Shown here: in pieces, positions 1-6,227 of the stretch
How the letters are laid out: every line of letters starts with the position of its first letter
How positions within the stretch are numbered: position 1 is the stretch's first letter
Assembly (NCBI GenBank): GCA_050946255.1
Contig: JBMNUL010000112.1
Location: 1 to 8,659, forward strand
Reading direction: 5' to 3'
DNA from: JBMNUL01 sp050946255
Lineage (GTDB): Bacteria > Actinomycetota > Coriobacteriia > Coriobacteriales > CADBOM01
DNA: 8,659 bases
Program-made: the position numbers and the translations under genes
Notes under the pieces: generated by a model
The model's database searches: none
What the model was told of the DNA's origin: nothing
The model's input: the letters and a program-made list of their open reading frames with translations, nothing else

Positions 1-629
1 GCGAAACTTTCTACAAATATCTAGAAATGTTCGGGTTTGGGAAGGCCACCGGCGTCGATTATCCGGGCGAGTCAGATGGCATATTGGCGGACTACCAGGA
101 TTGGTCCGAGGTGCAAGAGGCAAACATATCATTCGGGCAGGGCATCAGCGTCACGACTATCCAGATGGCGTCTTTCTACGGGATGATTGCGTCTGGTGGG
201 ACCTACGTGCAGCCGCATTTCCTAATCGGATATCCCAACTCAGATGAGACCGTGGAGTACGACAAGACGCAGATGCTGACTACAGATGTATGCGACCAGC
301 TCACCGACATGCTCACGGGAGTGGTCACAGATGGAACCGGAGCAGCTGCGGCGGTCGAGGGTTATACCGTGGCCGGAAAGACCGGCACCGCCCAGAAAAT
401 CACGGATAGCGGGGAATACTCGGAAGGTGCATACGTCATCTCCTTCGACGGGTACCTCGCCAATTCCAGCAGCAGCCTTGCCTGCGTGGTTTCCATAGAC
501 AATCCGGAAACATCAGCGGCGATGCCGGTGTTCTCCTCTGTCATGGAGTATGCCGCGCAGAGATATGGGATAACGAACAATGACAGCTCGTCGAGCAGCT
601 CATCGGATTCGGGAAGCTCCTCGGAGTAG
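1..629 (+). CDS. ftsI: Class B penicillin-binding protein (FtsI-like), C-terminal part, 5' truncated by window
   Basis: This is the C-terminal end of a D,D-transpeptidase that cross-links peptidoglycan stem peptides outside the membrane, most likely the septal enzyme FtsI (PBP3). The frame is open from base 3 and reads ETFYKYLEMFGFG into the first ATG at 27, so that ATG is internal, not a start. Family motifs are clear: FGFGKATGVDYPGE, then SFGQGISVTTIQMASFYGMIASGG, then the third active-site box KTGT (bases 378-389) in VAGKTGTAQK. The SxxK serine and SxN boxes lie upstream of the window. The protein ends in a low-complexity tail, ITNND followed by a mostly Ser/Asp/Gly run, and has no PASTA domain after the transpeptidase domain. 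Its place directly before murE is the classic ftsI position. The symbol is inferred from context, because without the N-terminus a SpoVD-type or other class B PBP cannot be excluded. Confidence 0.9.
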   Translation, partial: ETFYKYLEMFGFGKATGVDYPGESDGILADYQDWSEVQEANISFGQGISVTTIQMASFYGMIASGGTYVQPHFLIGYPNSDETVEYDKTQMLTTDVCDQLTDMLTGVVTDGTGAAAAVEGYTVAGKTGTAQKITDSGEYSEGAYVISFDGYLANSSSSLACVVSIDNPETSAAMPVFSSVMEYAAQRYGITNNDSSSSSSSDSGSSSE

Positions 630-642
630 GTTCTCGTCAAAT

Positions 643-651
643 GGAAAGAAG
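643..651 (+). promoter_or_regulatory. Ribosome binding site of murE
   Basis: A purine-rich GGAAAGAAG stretch lies 8 nt before the ATG at 660, inside the 30-nt PBP-murE gap. It is the only plausible Shine-Dalgarno sequence there and supports the ATG at 660. No promoter-like or terminator-like sequence is visible in this gap. Confidence 0.55.
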
Positions 652-659
652 ATAGCGAC

Positions 660-2168
660 ATGGTGAACAATGAAAAGAGATTTCGGGCATCGCAGCTCCT
701 GGTGGACGTGGATTTCGAAATGTCGGGAGAAGATGTGGAGGTCACCGGAGTAGCCAACAACTCGCAAAAGGTCAAGAGCGGGGACCTGTTCTTCTGCGTC
801 GTGGGGTTCAAGAGCGATGGCCACGACTATGCCACCGATGCGGTTGCGCGCGGGTGTGCTGGCCTCGTTGTCCAGAGGAAACTCGATCTCGACGTTCCCC
901 AGTTCATAGTGGAGGACACACGTTCCGCCCTTGCGCTTGCCGCCGCGAGGTTTTTCGACGTGCCATCGGAGAAAATGGACGTTGTTGGTGTTACCGGCAC
1001 GAACGGGAAGACCACGACCACCTATCTCGTGGATTGGGTGGCCCGCTCGATGGGACTTCTCACCGGGGTCATCGGGACGGTGGAGACCAGGATTTTGGAC
1101 AGGAAGATCCATGCCGATCACACGACTCCTGAATCGATAGACCTGCAAGAGCTGTTCTCCGAGATGGTCGATGCGGGCTGCCGGGAAGTCGCGATGGAAG
1201 TCTCGAGCCACGCAATCGACCTCCGCAGGATCTTGGGAACGAAGTTCTCTGTCGTGGCGTTCTCTAACCTCACGCAGGACCATCTCGACTACCACAAGAC
1301 GATGGAGAACTACTTCCAGGCAAAGGCCGCACTGTTCTCACCCGAATATTCAGACAAGGCCGCGATCTGCATCGACGGCGACTATGGCAAGAGGCTTGTG
1401 GAGATCGCACGTGACCGGGGGCTGAACGTCATCACTGCCGGTTTCGACCCGGACGCCGATGTGTCTGTCTCCGAGGTCTCGTACCAGGTTACCCATACAG
1501 AGCTGAAGGTGAAATGCCCGAGCGGGGAGTTCACATTCGACTACCCGCTCATCGGGAGGTTCAACGTCGAGAACGTGGTTCTTGCAATCGCGATCTGCCA
1601 TCAGCTCGGATATGACGACGAGAAAGTCTGCTCGATTCTCGAAAACGCACCGCAGGTTCCCGGAAGGCTGGAGAGGGTCGCCGCCGAGGGTATGACCCCA
1701 AGGGAGACCCACGACAAGCTCGGGTTCTCGGTTTATGTCGACTATGCGCACACTCCGGATGCAATAGAGAACGCGATTGCGGCGCTTCGCCCGATAACCG
1801 ATGGCAGGCTTATCATCGTGTTCGGCTGCGGTGGCGACAGGGACCGCACGAAGCGTCCGAAGATGGGAGCTGCCGCATGCGCTGCCGACTACATTTTCGT
1901 GACCAGCGACAACCCTCGAACCGAGGACCCGCAGGCCATCATCGACGATATCATCCCCGGACTTGCCGAAGGGGAAGGCAGGTACGAGGTCATTCCGGAC
2001 AGGCGAGAGGCGATTGGCGCCGCAGTTCGTTATGCGGCTCCGGGGGATTCGGTTCTCGTGGCAGGAAAGGGTCATGAAGACTATCAGCTGGTGGGGGACA
2101 AAGTGCTTTCATTCGACGACAGGGTCGTGTCCTCCGAGGAGCTGGGAAAATTACTCGGGGGAGAATAG
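660..2168 (+). CDS. murE: UDP-MurNAc-L-Ala-D-Glu:diamino acid ligase MurE (probably meso-diaminopimelate-adding)
   Basis: Cytoplasmic ATP-dependent Mur ligase that adds the third residue of the stem peptide; 502 residues, normal for MurE. Seen: an N-terminal UMP-binding domain with NNSQKVKSGDLFF (33-45); the P-loop TGTNGKTTTT (112-121); HTTPE (154-158), typical of MurE; NLTQDHLDYH (203-212); YFQAKAALF with K222 in the place of the carbamylated lysine; RLERV (336-340); DYAHTPDAIENA (361-372); FGCGGDRDRTKRP (388-400); DNPR (417-420); and GKGHEDY (469-475). DNPR together with GKGHE matches the meso-DAP-binding residues known from E. coli MurE, so DAP is the likely substrate. A few lysine-adding exceptions with similar motifs exist, which leaves the substrate an inference. 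A short insertion of roughly eight residues sits between RLERV and DYAHTP. The gene lies between the PBP and murF, 3 nt before the latter. Arg codons are half AGG. Confidence 0.97.
   Translation: MVNNEKRFRASQLLVDVDFEMSGEDVEVTGVANNSQKVKSGDLFFCVVGFKSDGHDYATDAVARGCAGLVVQRKLDLDVPQFIVEDTRSALALAAARFFDVPSEKMDVVGVTGTNGKTTTTYLVDWVARSMGLLTGVIGTVETRILDRKIHADHTTPESIDLQELFSEMVDAGCREVAMEVSSHAIDLRRILGTKFSVVAFSNLTQDHLDYHKTMENYFQAKAALFSPEYSDKAAICIDGDYGKRLVEIARDRGLNVITAGFDPDADVSVSEVSYQVTHTELKVKCPSGEFTFDYPLIGRFNVENVVLAIAICHQLGYDDEKVCSILENAPQVPGRLERVAAEGMTPRETHDKLGFSVYVDYAHTPDAIENAIAALRPITDGRLIIVFGCGGDRDRTKRPKMGAAACAADYIFVTSDNPRTEDPQAIIDDIIPGLAEGEGRYEVIPDRREAIGAAVRYAAPGDSVLVAGKGHEDYQLVGDKVLSFDDRVVSSEELGKLLGGE
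2157..2163 (+). promoter_or_regulatory. Ribosome binding site of murF, inside the murE 3' end
   Basis: GGGGGAG covers the last codons of murE and ends 8 nt before the murF ATG at 2172. With only 3 nt between the genes, ribosomes finishing murE would be well placed to start murF. Translational coupling is likely but is inferred from spacing alone. Confidence 0.55.
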
Positions 2169-2171
2169 CAA

Positions 2172-3593
2172 ATGTTCCTTGACAGAGGTCAGATCATCGG
2201 CGCGATGGACTGCAGGGTTGTAAGCAACCCGGTGGATCGGGAGCTTGTTCCCGGCAAGGTGGTATGGGACTCCAGGCAAGTCGTGCCCAGATGCGCGTTT
2301 CTCGCGGTGAAGGGCGAGCGTGTGGATGGTAACGACTTCATCCCGCAAGCGCTCGACGCCGGGGCCTCCTTCATAATCGCCACCGAGGTCCCAAGCGATG
2401 AGATTATCGAGCGCGCTCGCGAGAATGACGTGGCTATAGCTGTCGTCGAGGACCATATCAAGGCGATGCAACAGCTCGCCGACTACTCGAGGGGCAAGAT
2501 GGACGCCAGGGTGGTGGGAGTGACCGGCTCCTCTGGAAAGACCACCACCAAAAACATAATCGCCAAGGTCCTGGGTTCTGAGTTCAAGACCACCGCAACC
2601 GCCGCGAACCAGAACAACGAGCTAGGGGTTCCAAACACGGTTCTCTCCGCCGACAAGGACGTGCAGGCCCTCGTCGTGGAGATGGGCATGCGCGGTTTCG
2701 GGCAGATAGAGAACCTTTGCAAGTTCGTGCGTCCAGACGTTGGCGTCATCACCAACATCGGGGTTGCCCACGAGGAGCTTCTCGGGTCGCAGGAAAACAT
2801 CGCCAAGGCGAAGTCCGAGCTCATCTCCTCCCTCCCAGATGGGAGGGGAACTGCAGTATTGAACGGCGACGACCCGTTCACGCCCAGAATAATGGAATTC
2901 GCGGACGTCTCTGGAAAGGGCATCTCGACGGTGCTGTTCGGAATGGGGGGTGGCTGCGACGTCCGCGCCTCCGATGTCGTCTACTCCAAGGCCGGCTGCC
3001 CGTCGTTTGAAGTGACATTTCCCGACAAGCGCACCGTGCATGTGGACCTTCCGCTCCTCGGCTCGCACAACGTCATGAACGCCCTCGCGGCTGCCGCCGT
3101 GGGGTACGTGCTCGACATGCCGGTCGAGCGAATAGCCAACGCTCTCAACTCCGCCAAAGGTCAAGCCGGGCGTCAGGAAATCGTCGCCGCGAGAAACGGC
3201 GTTGTCGTGATCGACGACACTTACAACGCCAACCCGGATTCTATGCGCGCCGCCCTCTCTCTCCTTCAGATGATGGAGGCCGACGGGAGGAAAGTCGCGG
3301 TTCTTGGCGATATGGGAGAGTTGGGGGAGAAGTCCCCGGAAATGCATGAGGAGGTGGGCAGGCTCGCTGCCGAGACGGGTGTGGATGTGCTCGTCACGGT
3401 GGGAGAGCAGGCCGAGCACATTGCCGCTGGTGCGAGAGGCGCGGGAATGCCCCCCGATAAAGTCATAGAATGTTTGGAAGTCAATCGGGCAATTGAGGCG
3501 CTGGAAGATCTGCTTTCGCAGGGCGACCTCGTGTTGGTAAAGGCCTCGAGGTTCATGGAGCTCGAGAAAGTCGTTAAGGGGTTGGTAGACTGA
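2172..3593 (+). CDS. murF: UDP-MurNAc-tripeptide:D-Ala-D-Ala ligase MurF
   Basis: Cytoplasmic Mur ligase that adds the D-Ala-D-Ala dipeptide to complete UDP-MurNAc-pentapeptide; 473 residues, normal for the family. Seen: SRQVVPRCAFLAVKGERVDGNDF (35-57) in the N-terminal domain; P-loop VTGSSGKTTTK (117-127); NQNNELGVPNTVL (147-159); EMGMRGFGQIE (170-180); ITNIGVAHEELLGSQENIAKAKSEL (193-217), the MurF-specific stretch that carries the modified-lysine region; LLGSHNVMNALAA (295-307); GRQEI (333-337); IDDTYNANPDSM (347-358); and VLGDMGELG (377-385). The C-terminal motif reads VKASRFMELEKVV (456-468), with Ala where many homologues have Gly (VKGSR). The protein is hard to confuse with MurE because it has SSGK in the P-loop and the YNANP motif. 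Its stop codon shares one base with the mraY start. Confidence 0.97.
   Translation: MFLDRGQIIGAMDCRVVSNPVDRELVPGKVVWDSRQVVPRCAFLAVKGERVDGNDFIPQALDAGASFIIATEVPSDEIIERARENDVAIAVVEDHIKAMQQLADYSRGKMDARVVGVTGSSGKTTTKNIIAKVLGSEFKTTATAANQNNELGVPNTVLSADKDVQALVVEMGMRGFGQIENLCKFVRPDVGVITNIGVAHEELLGSQENIAKAKSELISSLPDGRGTAVLNGDDPFTPRIMEFADVSGKGISTVLFGMGGGCDVRASDVVYSKAGCPSFEVTFPDKRTVHVDLPLLGSHNVMNALAAAAVGYVLDMPVERIANALNSAKGQAGRQEIVAARNGVVVIDDTYNANPDSMRAALSLLQMMEADGRKVAVLGDMGELGEKSPEMHEEVGRLAAETGVDVLVTVGEQAEHIAAGARGAGMPPDKVIECLEVNRAIEALEDLLSQGDLVLVKASRFMELEKVVKGLVD
3576..3581 (+). promoter_or_regulatory. Probable ribosome binding site of mraY
   Basis: AAGGGG near the end of murF lies 11 nt before the ATG at 3593, a slightly long spacing. 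A second in-frame ATG follows at once (3596, 14 nt away). The TGATG junction of murF and mraY suggests coupled re-initiation, so a strong site may not be needed. Confidence 0.4.
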
Positions 3594-4645
3594 TGATGGG
3601 CTCTGCAAGCTACCCGACATTCCAGGTCTTTCTGGCAATTTTCATAGCCATGGCGATTACCATGGCCGTTCTTCCCATCTGGATCAAGCTGCTCAAGCAC
3701 CGTGGGATAGGCCAGCAGGTGAGGGCTGATGGACCACAGCGCCATCTCGTCAAGCAGGGCACTCCCACGATGGGAGGCGTCATCATCCTGATTGCAATGG
3801 CGGTCTCATCGGTTGTAGTAGCCGTCTTCAGCCCATATATAGATTGGCTTGCCCTGATCCTCGTTTTGCTGGCAACGCTTTTAACGGGACTTCTTGGATT
3901 AGTCGACGACCTGACCAAGGTAGTTGAGAAGCGCTCGCTGGGATTGAGCCCAAAGGCAAAGCTCGTCGGGCAGATCATCATCTCCGTGGTCTTCTGCCTC
4001 ATTGTCGTCAATTTCTGCGGGGTCAAGCCCACGGTCGAGATTCCCCTCGTAGTCACGCTCGACCTCGGGATTCTCACCACTTGGATTCCAATCGGCGGAA
4101 TGATGTTCCAGATTCCCTGGCTTTACCTGCTGTTCGTGGTACTTCTCATGGCGGGGATGTCGAATTCGGTGAACCTCACCGATGGTCTCGATGGGCTTGC
4201 CGGAGGGTGCGTGATGATTGCCATGATCGCGATGGCAGCCATCTCCTACCGTGCCGACAACCTGGCAATGGCCCTCTTCTGCGGAGCTGTGGCAGGTGGT
4301 TGCATCGGGTTCCTGTGGTTCAACACCTATCCAGCGCAGATCTTCATGGGGGATACCGGGTCGCTAGCATTCGGAACTGCACTAGCTGCAGTTGGAATCG
4401 TGACCAAGACCGAGATCGTCTCGCTTGTCATCGGAGGTTTGTTCGTTGCCGAGGCAATATCGGTGATCATCCAGGTCGTGCACTTCAAGCGCACAGGCAA
4501 GAGGGTTTTCCTCATGGCGCCGTTTCACCACCATCTTGAGAAGAAGGGATGGTCGGAGCCGCAGGTCGTCACCAGATTGTGGATTGTCTCCGGATTCCTC
4601 GCCTGCATTGGTTTTGCGTGGTACTTCCCTATAGGCTTGATGTGA
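3593..4645 (+). CDS. mraY: Phospho-N-acetylmuramoyl-pentapeptide transferase MraY
   Basis: Integral membrane enzyme that transfers phospho-MurNAc-pentapeptide from UDP to undecaprenyl phosphate, giving lipid I; 350 residues, typical length. About ten hydrophobic segments run through the protein, starting near residues 12-32, 62-80 and 86-104. Family motifs: RHLVKQGTPTMGGV (50-63); LVDDLTKV (103-110) with the metal-binding aspartate pair D105/D106; NSVNLTDGLDGLAGG (191-205) with D197; WFNTYPAQIFMGDTGSLAFG (242-261) with catalytic D254; and the MraY-specific APFHHHLEKKGW (309-320). The HHH motif separates it from WecA-type relatives. The start overlaps the murF stop (TGATG). Two ATG codons stand side by side (3593 and 3596); I use the first. 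An 86-nt gap follows, the largest in the window. Confidence 0.97.
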   Translation: MMGSASYPTFQVFLAIFIAMAITMAVLPIWIKLLKHRGIGQQVRADGPQRHLVKQGTPTMGGVIILIAMAVSSVVVAVFSPYIDWLALILVLLATLLTGLLGLVDDLTKVVEKRSLGLSPKAKLVGQIIISVVFCLIVVNFCGVKPTVEIPLVVTLDLGILTTWIPIGGMMFQIPWLYLLFVVLLMAGMSNSVNLTDGLDGLAGGCVMIAMIAMAAISYRADNLAMALFCGAVAGGCIGFLWFNTYPAQIFMGDTGSLAFGTALAAVGIVTKTEIVSLVIGGLFVAEAISVIIQVVHFKRTGKRVFLMAPFHHHLEKKGWSEPQVVTRLWIVSGFLACIGFAWYFPIGLM

Positions 4646-4652
4646 CAGCTGC

Positions 4653-4678
4653 GCTTGGGCTGGGCAAGACGCCCAAGC
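4653..4678 (+). other. Stem-loop in the mraY-murD gap
   Basis: GCTTGGGC at 4653-4660 is perfectly complementary to GCCCAAGC at 4671-4678, with a 10-nt loop (8-bp stem, six of the pairs G-C). It begins 8 nt after the mraY stop codon. The bases after it (CCTCGAGTTCTTCC) contain no run of T, so it is not a classical intrinsic terminator. It could stabilise the upstream mRNA end, cause partial attenuation or pausing, or be chance. The rest of the 86-nt gap shows only the murD ribosome binding site and a 7-nt CCAGATA repeat (4691-4697 and 4705-4711). Confidence 0.4.
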
Positions 4679-4715
4679 CCTCGAGTTCTTCCAGATACCA
4701 AGGTCCAGATATCTC

Positions 4716-4723
4716 GAAAGGAA
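4716..4723 (+). promoter_or_regulatory. Ribosome binding site of murD
   Basis: GAAAGGAA lies 8 nt before the ATG at 4732. A TAG in the murD frame sits directly before that ATG (4729-4731), so no upstream start is possible. Both facts fix the start. Confidence 0.65.
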
Positions 4724-4731
4724 TGTTTTAG

Positions 4732-6204
4732 ATGCCAGAGTACAAAGTAGACAAGGTCGTGGTGGTCGGATTGGGAAAGACCGGTCTGGCTGCTGCAAGA
4801 TTCTGCCTAGATCATCTGGCAGACAACCCGAGGAAAAGATCCGATATAGCTACCATCAATTCGTTCACTGTTTACGGTGGACCTTCGTCAGAGGATTCCG
4901 AGGCAAAGGCCAAACCGTTCCGCGATGCCGGAATAGATGTCTTCTTCGACACCGAGGAAATCCAGGGACACTACGATCTGGCTGTAATCAGCCCCGGTAT
5001 CTCCGTGCATTCTGATTTCTACAAGAGCGCGCAGGCGGCTGCTGACGAGGTGATCAGCGGCCCGGAGTTCGCATTCCGCATCTCCCCTAAGAGGTGGATT
5101 GGAATCACGGGTACCAACGGGAAGACCACGACCACAACGCTCATCACCGAGTTGCTCGAGAGCGCTGGAATGGTCGCACGTCCATCTGGAAACATCGGCC
5201 TCCCCTGCATCGAGGTGATAAGGAGCAGGCTCTCCACAGACTTCATCGTGGCCGAGCTCTCGTCGTTCCAGCTTGCTAGCATGCCCACATTCAAACCGAT
5301 TGTGGCAATCCTTCTCAACATCACCCCTGACCACGTGGAGTGGCACGGCACGCTGGAGGAATACGCAAGGGCCAAGGCCAACATCTTCGCAAACCAGGGT
5401 CCAGAGGATTTTGCCGTCGTCGACTGCACGGCCGAGCAGACAAGGAACATCGCCAAGGCGCTCATCGATGATGGACATTCCGTTGTCTGCGTGGGCGGAC
5501 CGGAAGGGTTGGAGCAGGAATATTATCCGGAGCCATCTGGCAGCGTAGTTCCCGAGCATAGGGGATCGGCCTTCGTGGAGAACGGGGTCCTGACCGTTGT
5601 CATCGACGGTGCAAGGCACGAGCTTGCCAACAAGGACGACATGAAGATAAAGGGGAATCACAATATCCAGAACGCCCTCTGCTCATCTGCCGCGGCAGTC
5701 ATCTGCAGGGCTGCTGATTCCGATATCATCTCCGGTCTCAAGAAATACACTTCGATGCCCCACAGGGTCGAGTTCTGCGGTCAGGTCGGCAACACCAAGT
5801 TCTACAACGACTCCAAGGCAACCAACACAGATGCCGCATCCAAGGCGCTCACCGCATTCGAGGATGACGACGTCGTGATATTGCTCGGAGGCCATGACAA
5901 GCAGACCGACCTTTCCGGACTCGTCTCCGATTGCCTTGCAAAGTGCAAGGCCGTCGTGTGCTTTGGCGAGGCCAGGGAGAGGTTCCTCGCTGAATTCGCG
6001 AAGGCGAAGGCAGACAGCGACAGCAATTGCGAGATTCTGAGCGCTAAGAACTTGGAGGAGGCATTCGATGTTGCGGTAGAGGCATCCTCGGATGGCGACG
6101 TCATCCTGCTCTCCCCGGCGTGTTCTTCCTTCGATGAGTTCAGTTCCTACGAGGAACGTGGAGATGCGTTCAAGGCTCTTGTCAGGCAGAGGATTTCCAA
6201 CTGA
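4732..6204 (+). CDS. murD: UDP-MurNAc-L-Ala:D-glutamate ligase MurD
   Basis: Cytoplasmic Mur ligase that adds D-glutamate to UDP-MurNAc-L-alanine; 490 residues, longer than the roughly 440-450 usual for MurD. Seen: a Rossmann-like N-terminus VVVVGLGKTGLAAARF (9-24), typical of MurD; ISPGI (86-90); P-loop TGTNGKTTTTT (126-136); PSGNIGLP (151-158); ELSSFQL (175-181); LNITPDHVEWHG (195-206); YARAKANIF (211-219) with K215 as the probable carbamylated lysine; KGNHNIQNA (307-315); MPHRVEF (342-348); YNDSKATNTDA (358-368); LLGGHDK (384-390); and LSPACSSFDEF then FERGD-like YEERGDAF (460-480). The extra length lies in the N-terminal domain (about 30-62) and around 255-300 of the central domain. ATG 4732 is forced by the preceding in-frame TAG. 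Confidence 0.97.
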   Translation: MPEYKVDKVVVVGLGKTGLAAARFCLDHLADNPRKRSDIATINSFTVYGGPSSEDSEAKAKPFRDAGIDVFFDTEEIQGHYDLAVISPGISVHSDFYKSAQAAADEVISGPEFAFRISPKRWIGITGTNGKTTTTTLITELLESAGMVARPSGNIGLPCIEVIRSRLSTDFIVAELSSFQLASMPTFKPIVAILLNITPDHVEWHGTLEEYARAKANIFANQGPEDFAVVDCTAEQTRNIAKALIDDGHSVVCVGGPEGLEQEYYPEPSGSVVPEHRGSAFVENGVLTVVIDGARHELANKDDMKIKGNHNIQNALCSSAAAVICRAADSDIISGLKKYTSMPHRVEFCGQVGNTKFYNDSKATNTDAASKALTAFEDDDVVILLGGHDKQTDLSGLVSDCLAKCKAVVCFGEARERFLAEFAKAKADSDSNCEILSAKNLEEAFDVAVEASSDGDVILLSPACSSFDEFSSYEERGDAFKALVRQRISN

Positions 6205-6213
6205 CAGGACGGC

Positions 6214-6219
6214 AGGGAA
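6214..6219 (+). promoter_or_regulatory. Ribosome binding site of ftsW
   Basis: AGGGAA lies 8 nt before the ATG at 6228 in the 23-nt gap after murD. It supports this start; nothing else regulatory is visible in the gap. Confidence 0.5.
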
Positions 6220-6227
6220 ATCACCGT

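Noticed and set aside
27..629. The PBP fragment as a complete 200-residue protein starting at ATG 27
   Set aside because: The frame is open upstream to the window edge and encodes ETFYKYLE, which belongs to the conserved PBP domain. The ATG is an internal Met.
2622..3638. A 338-codon reverse-strand open frame across murF and the start of mraY
   Set aside because: It is fully antisense to murF, whose motifs are complete. The translation shows no recognisable domain and is rich in His/Arg as expected from the complement of GC-rich coding sequence.
4653..4690. Rho-independent terminator after mraY
   Set aside because: The hairpin is good but no T-run follows, and the downstream genes have no visible promoter of their own, so full termination here would make little sense.
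4691..4711. CCAGATA direct repeat (4691-4697 and 4705-4711) as an operator
   Set aside because: Seven bases repeated twice in a short non-coding gap can easily occur by chance, and I know of no regulator with this site.
4549..4731. A 60-codon + strand open frame from the mraY end through the gap to murD
   Set aside because: Two thirds of it overlaps mraY out of frame, no ribosome binding site or known motif is seen, and its stop merely abuts the murD start. It is a chance frame.
4679..4731. Internal promoter for murD-ftsW-murG in the 86-nt gap
   Set aside because: I could not find a convincing pair of -35 and -10 boxes at proper spacing. GATATC and TTCTTC are present, but not in a believable arrangement.
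4888..5661. A 257-codon reverse-strand open frame inside murD, and similar ones at 600-1295, 1350-2075, 5683-6321 and 7465-8151
   Set aside because: All lie opposite well-supported genes, have no family motifs and no convincing ribosome binding site. They are shadows of the codon bias.
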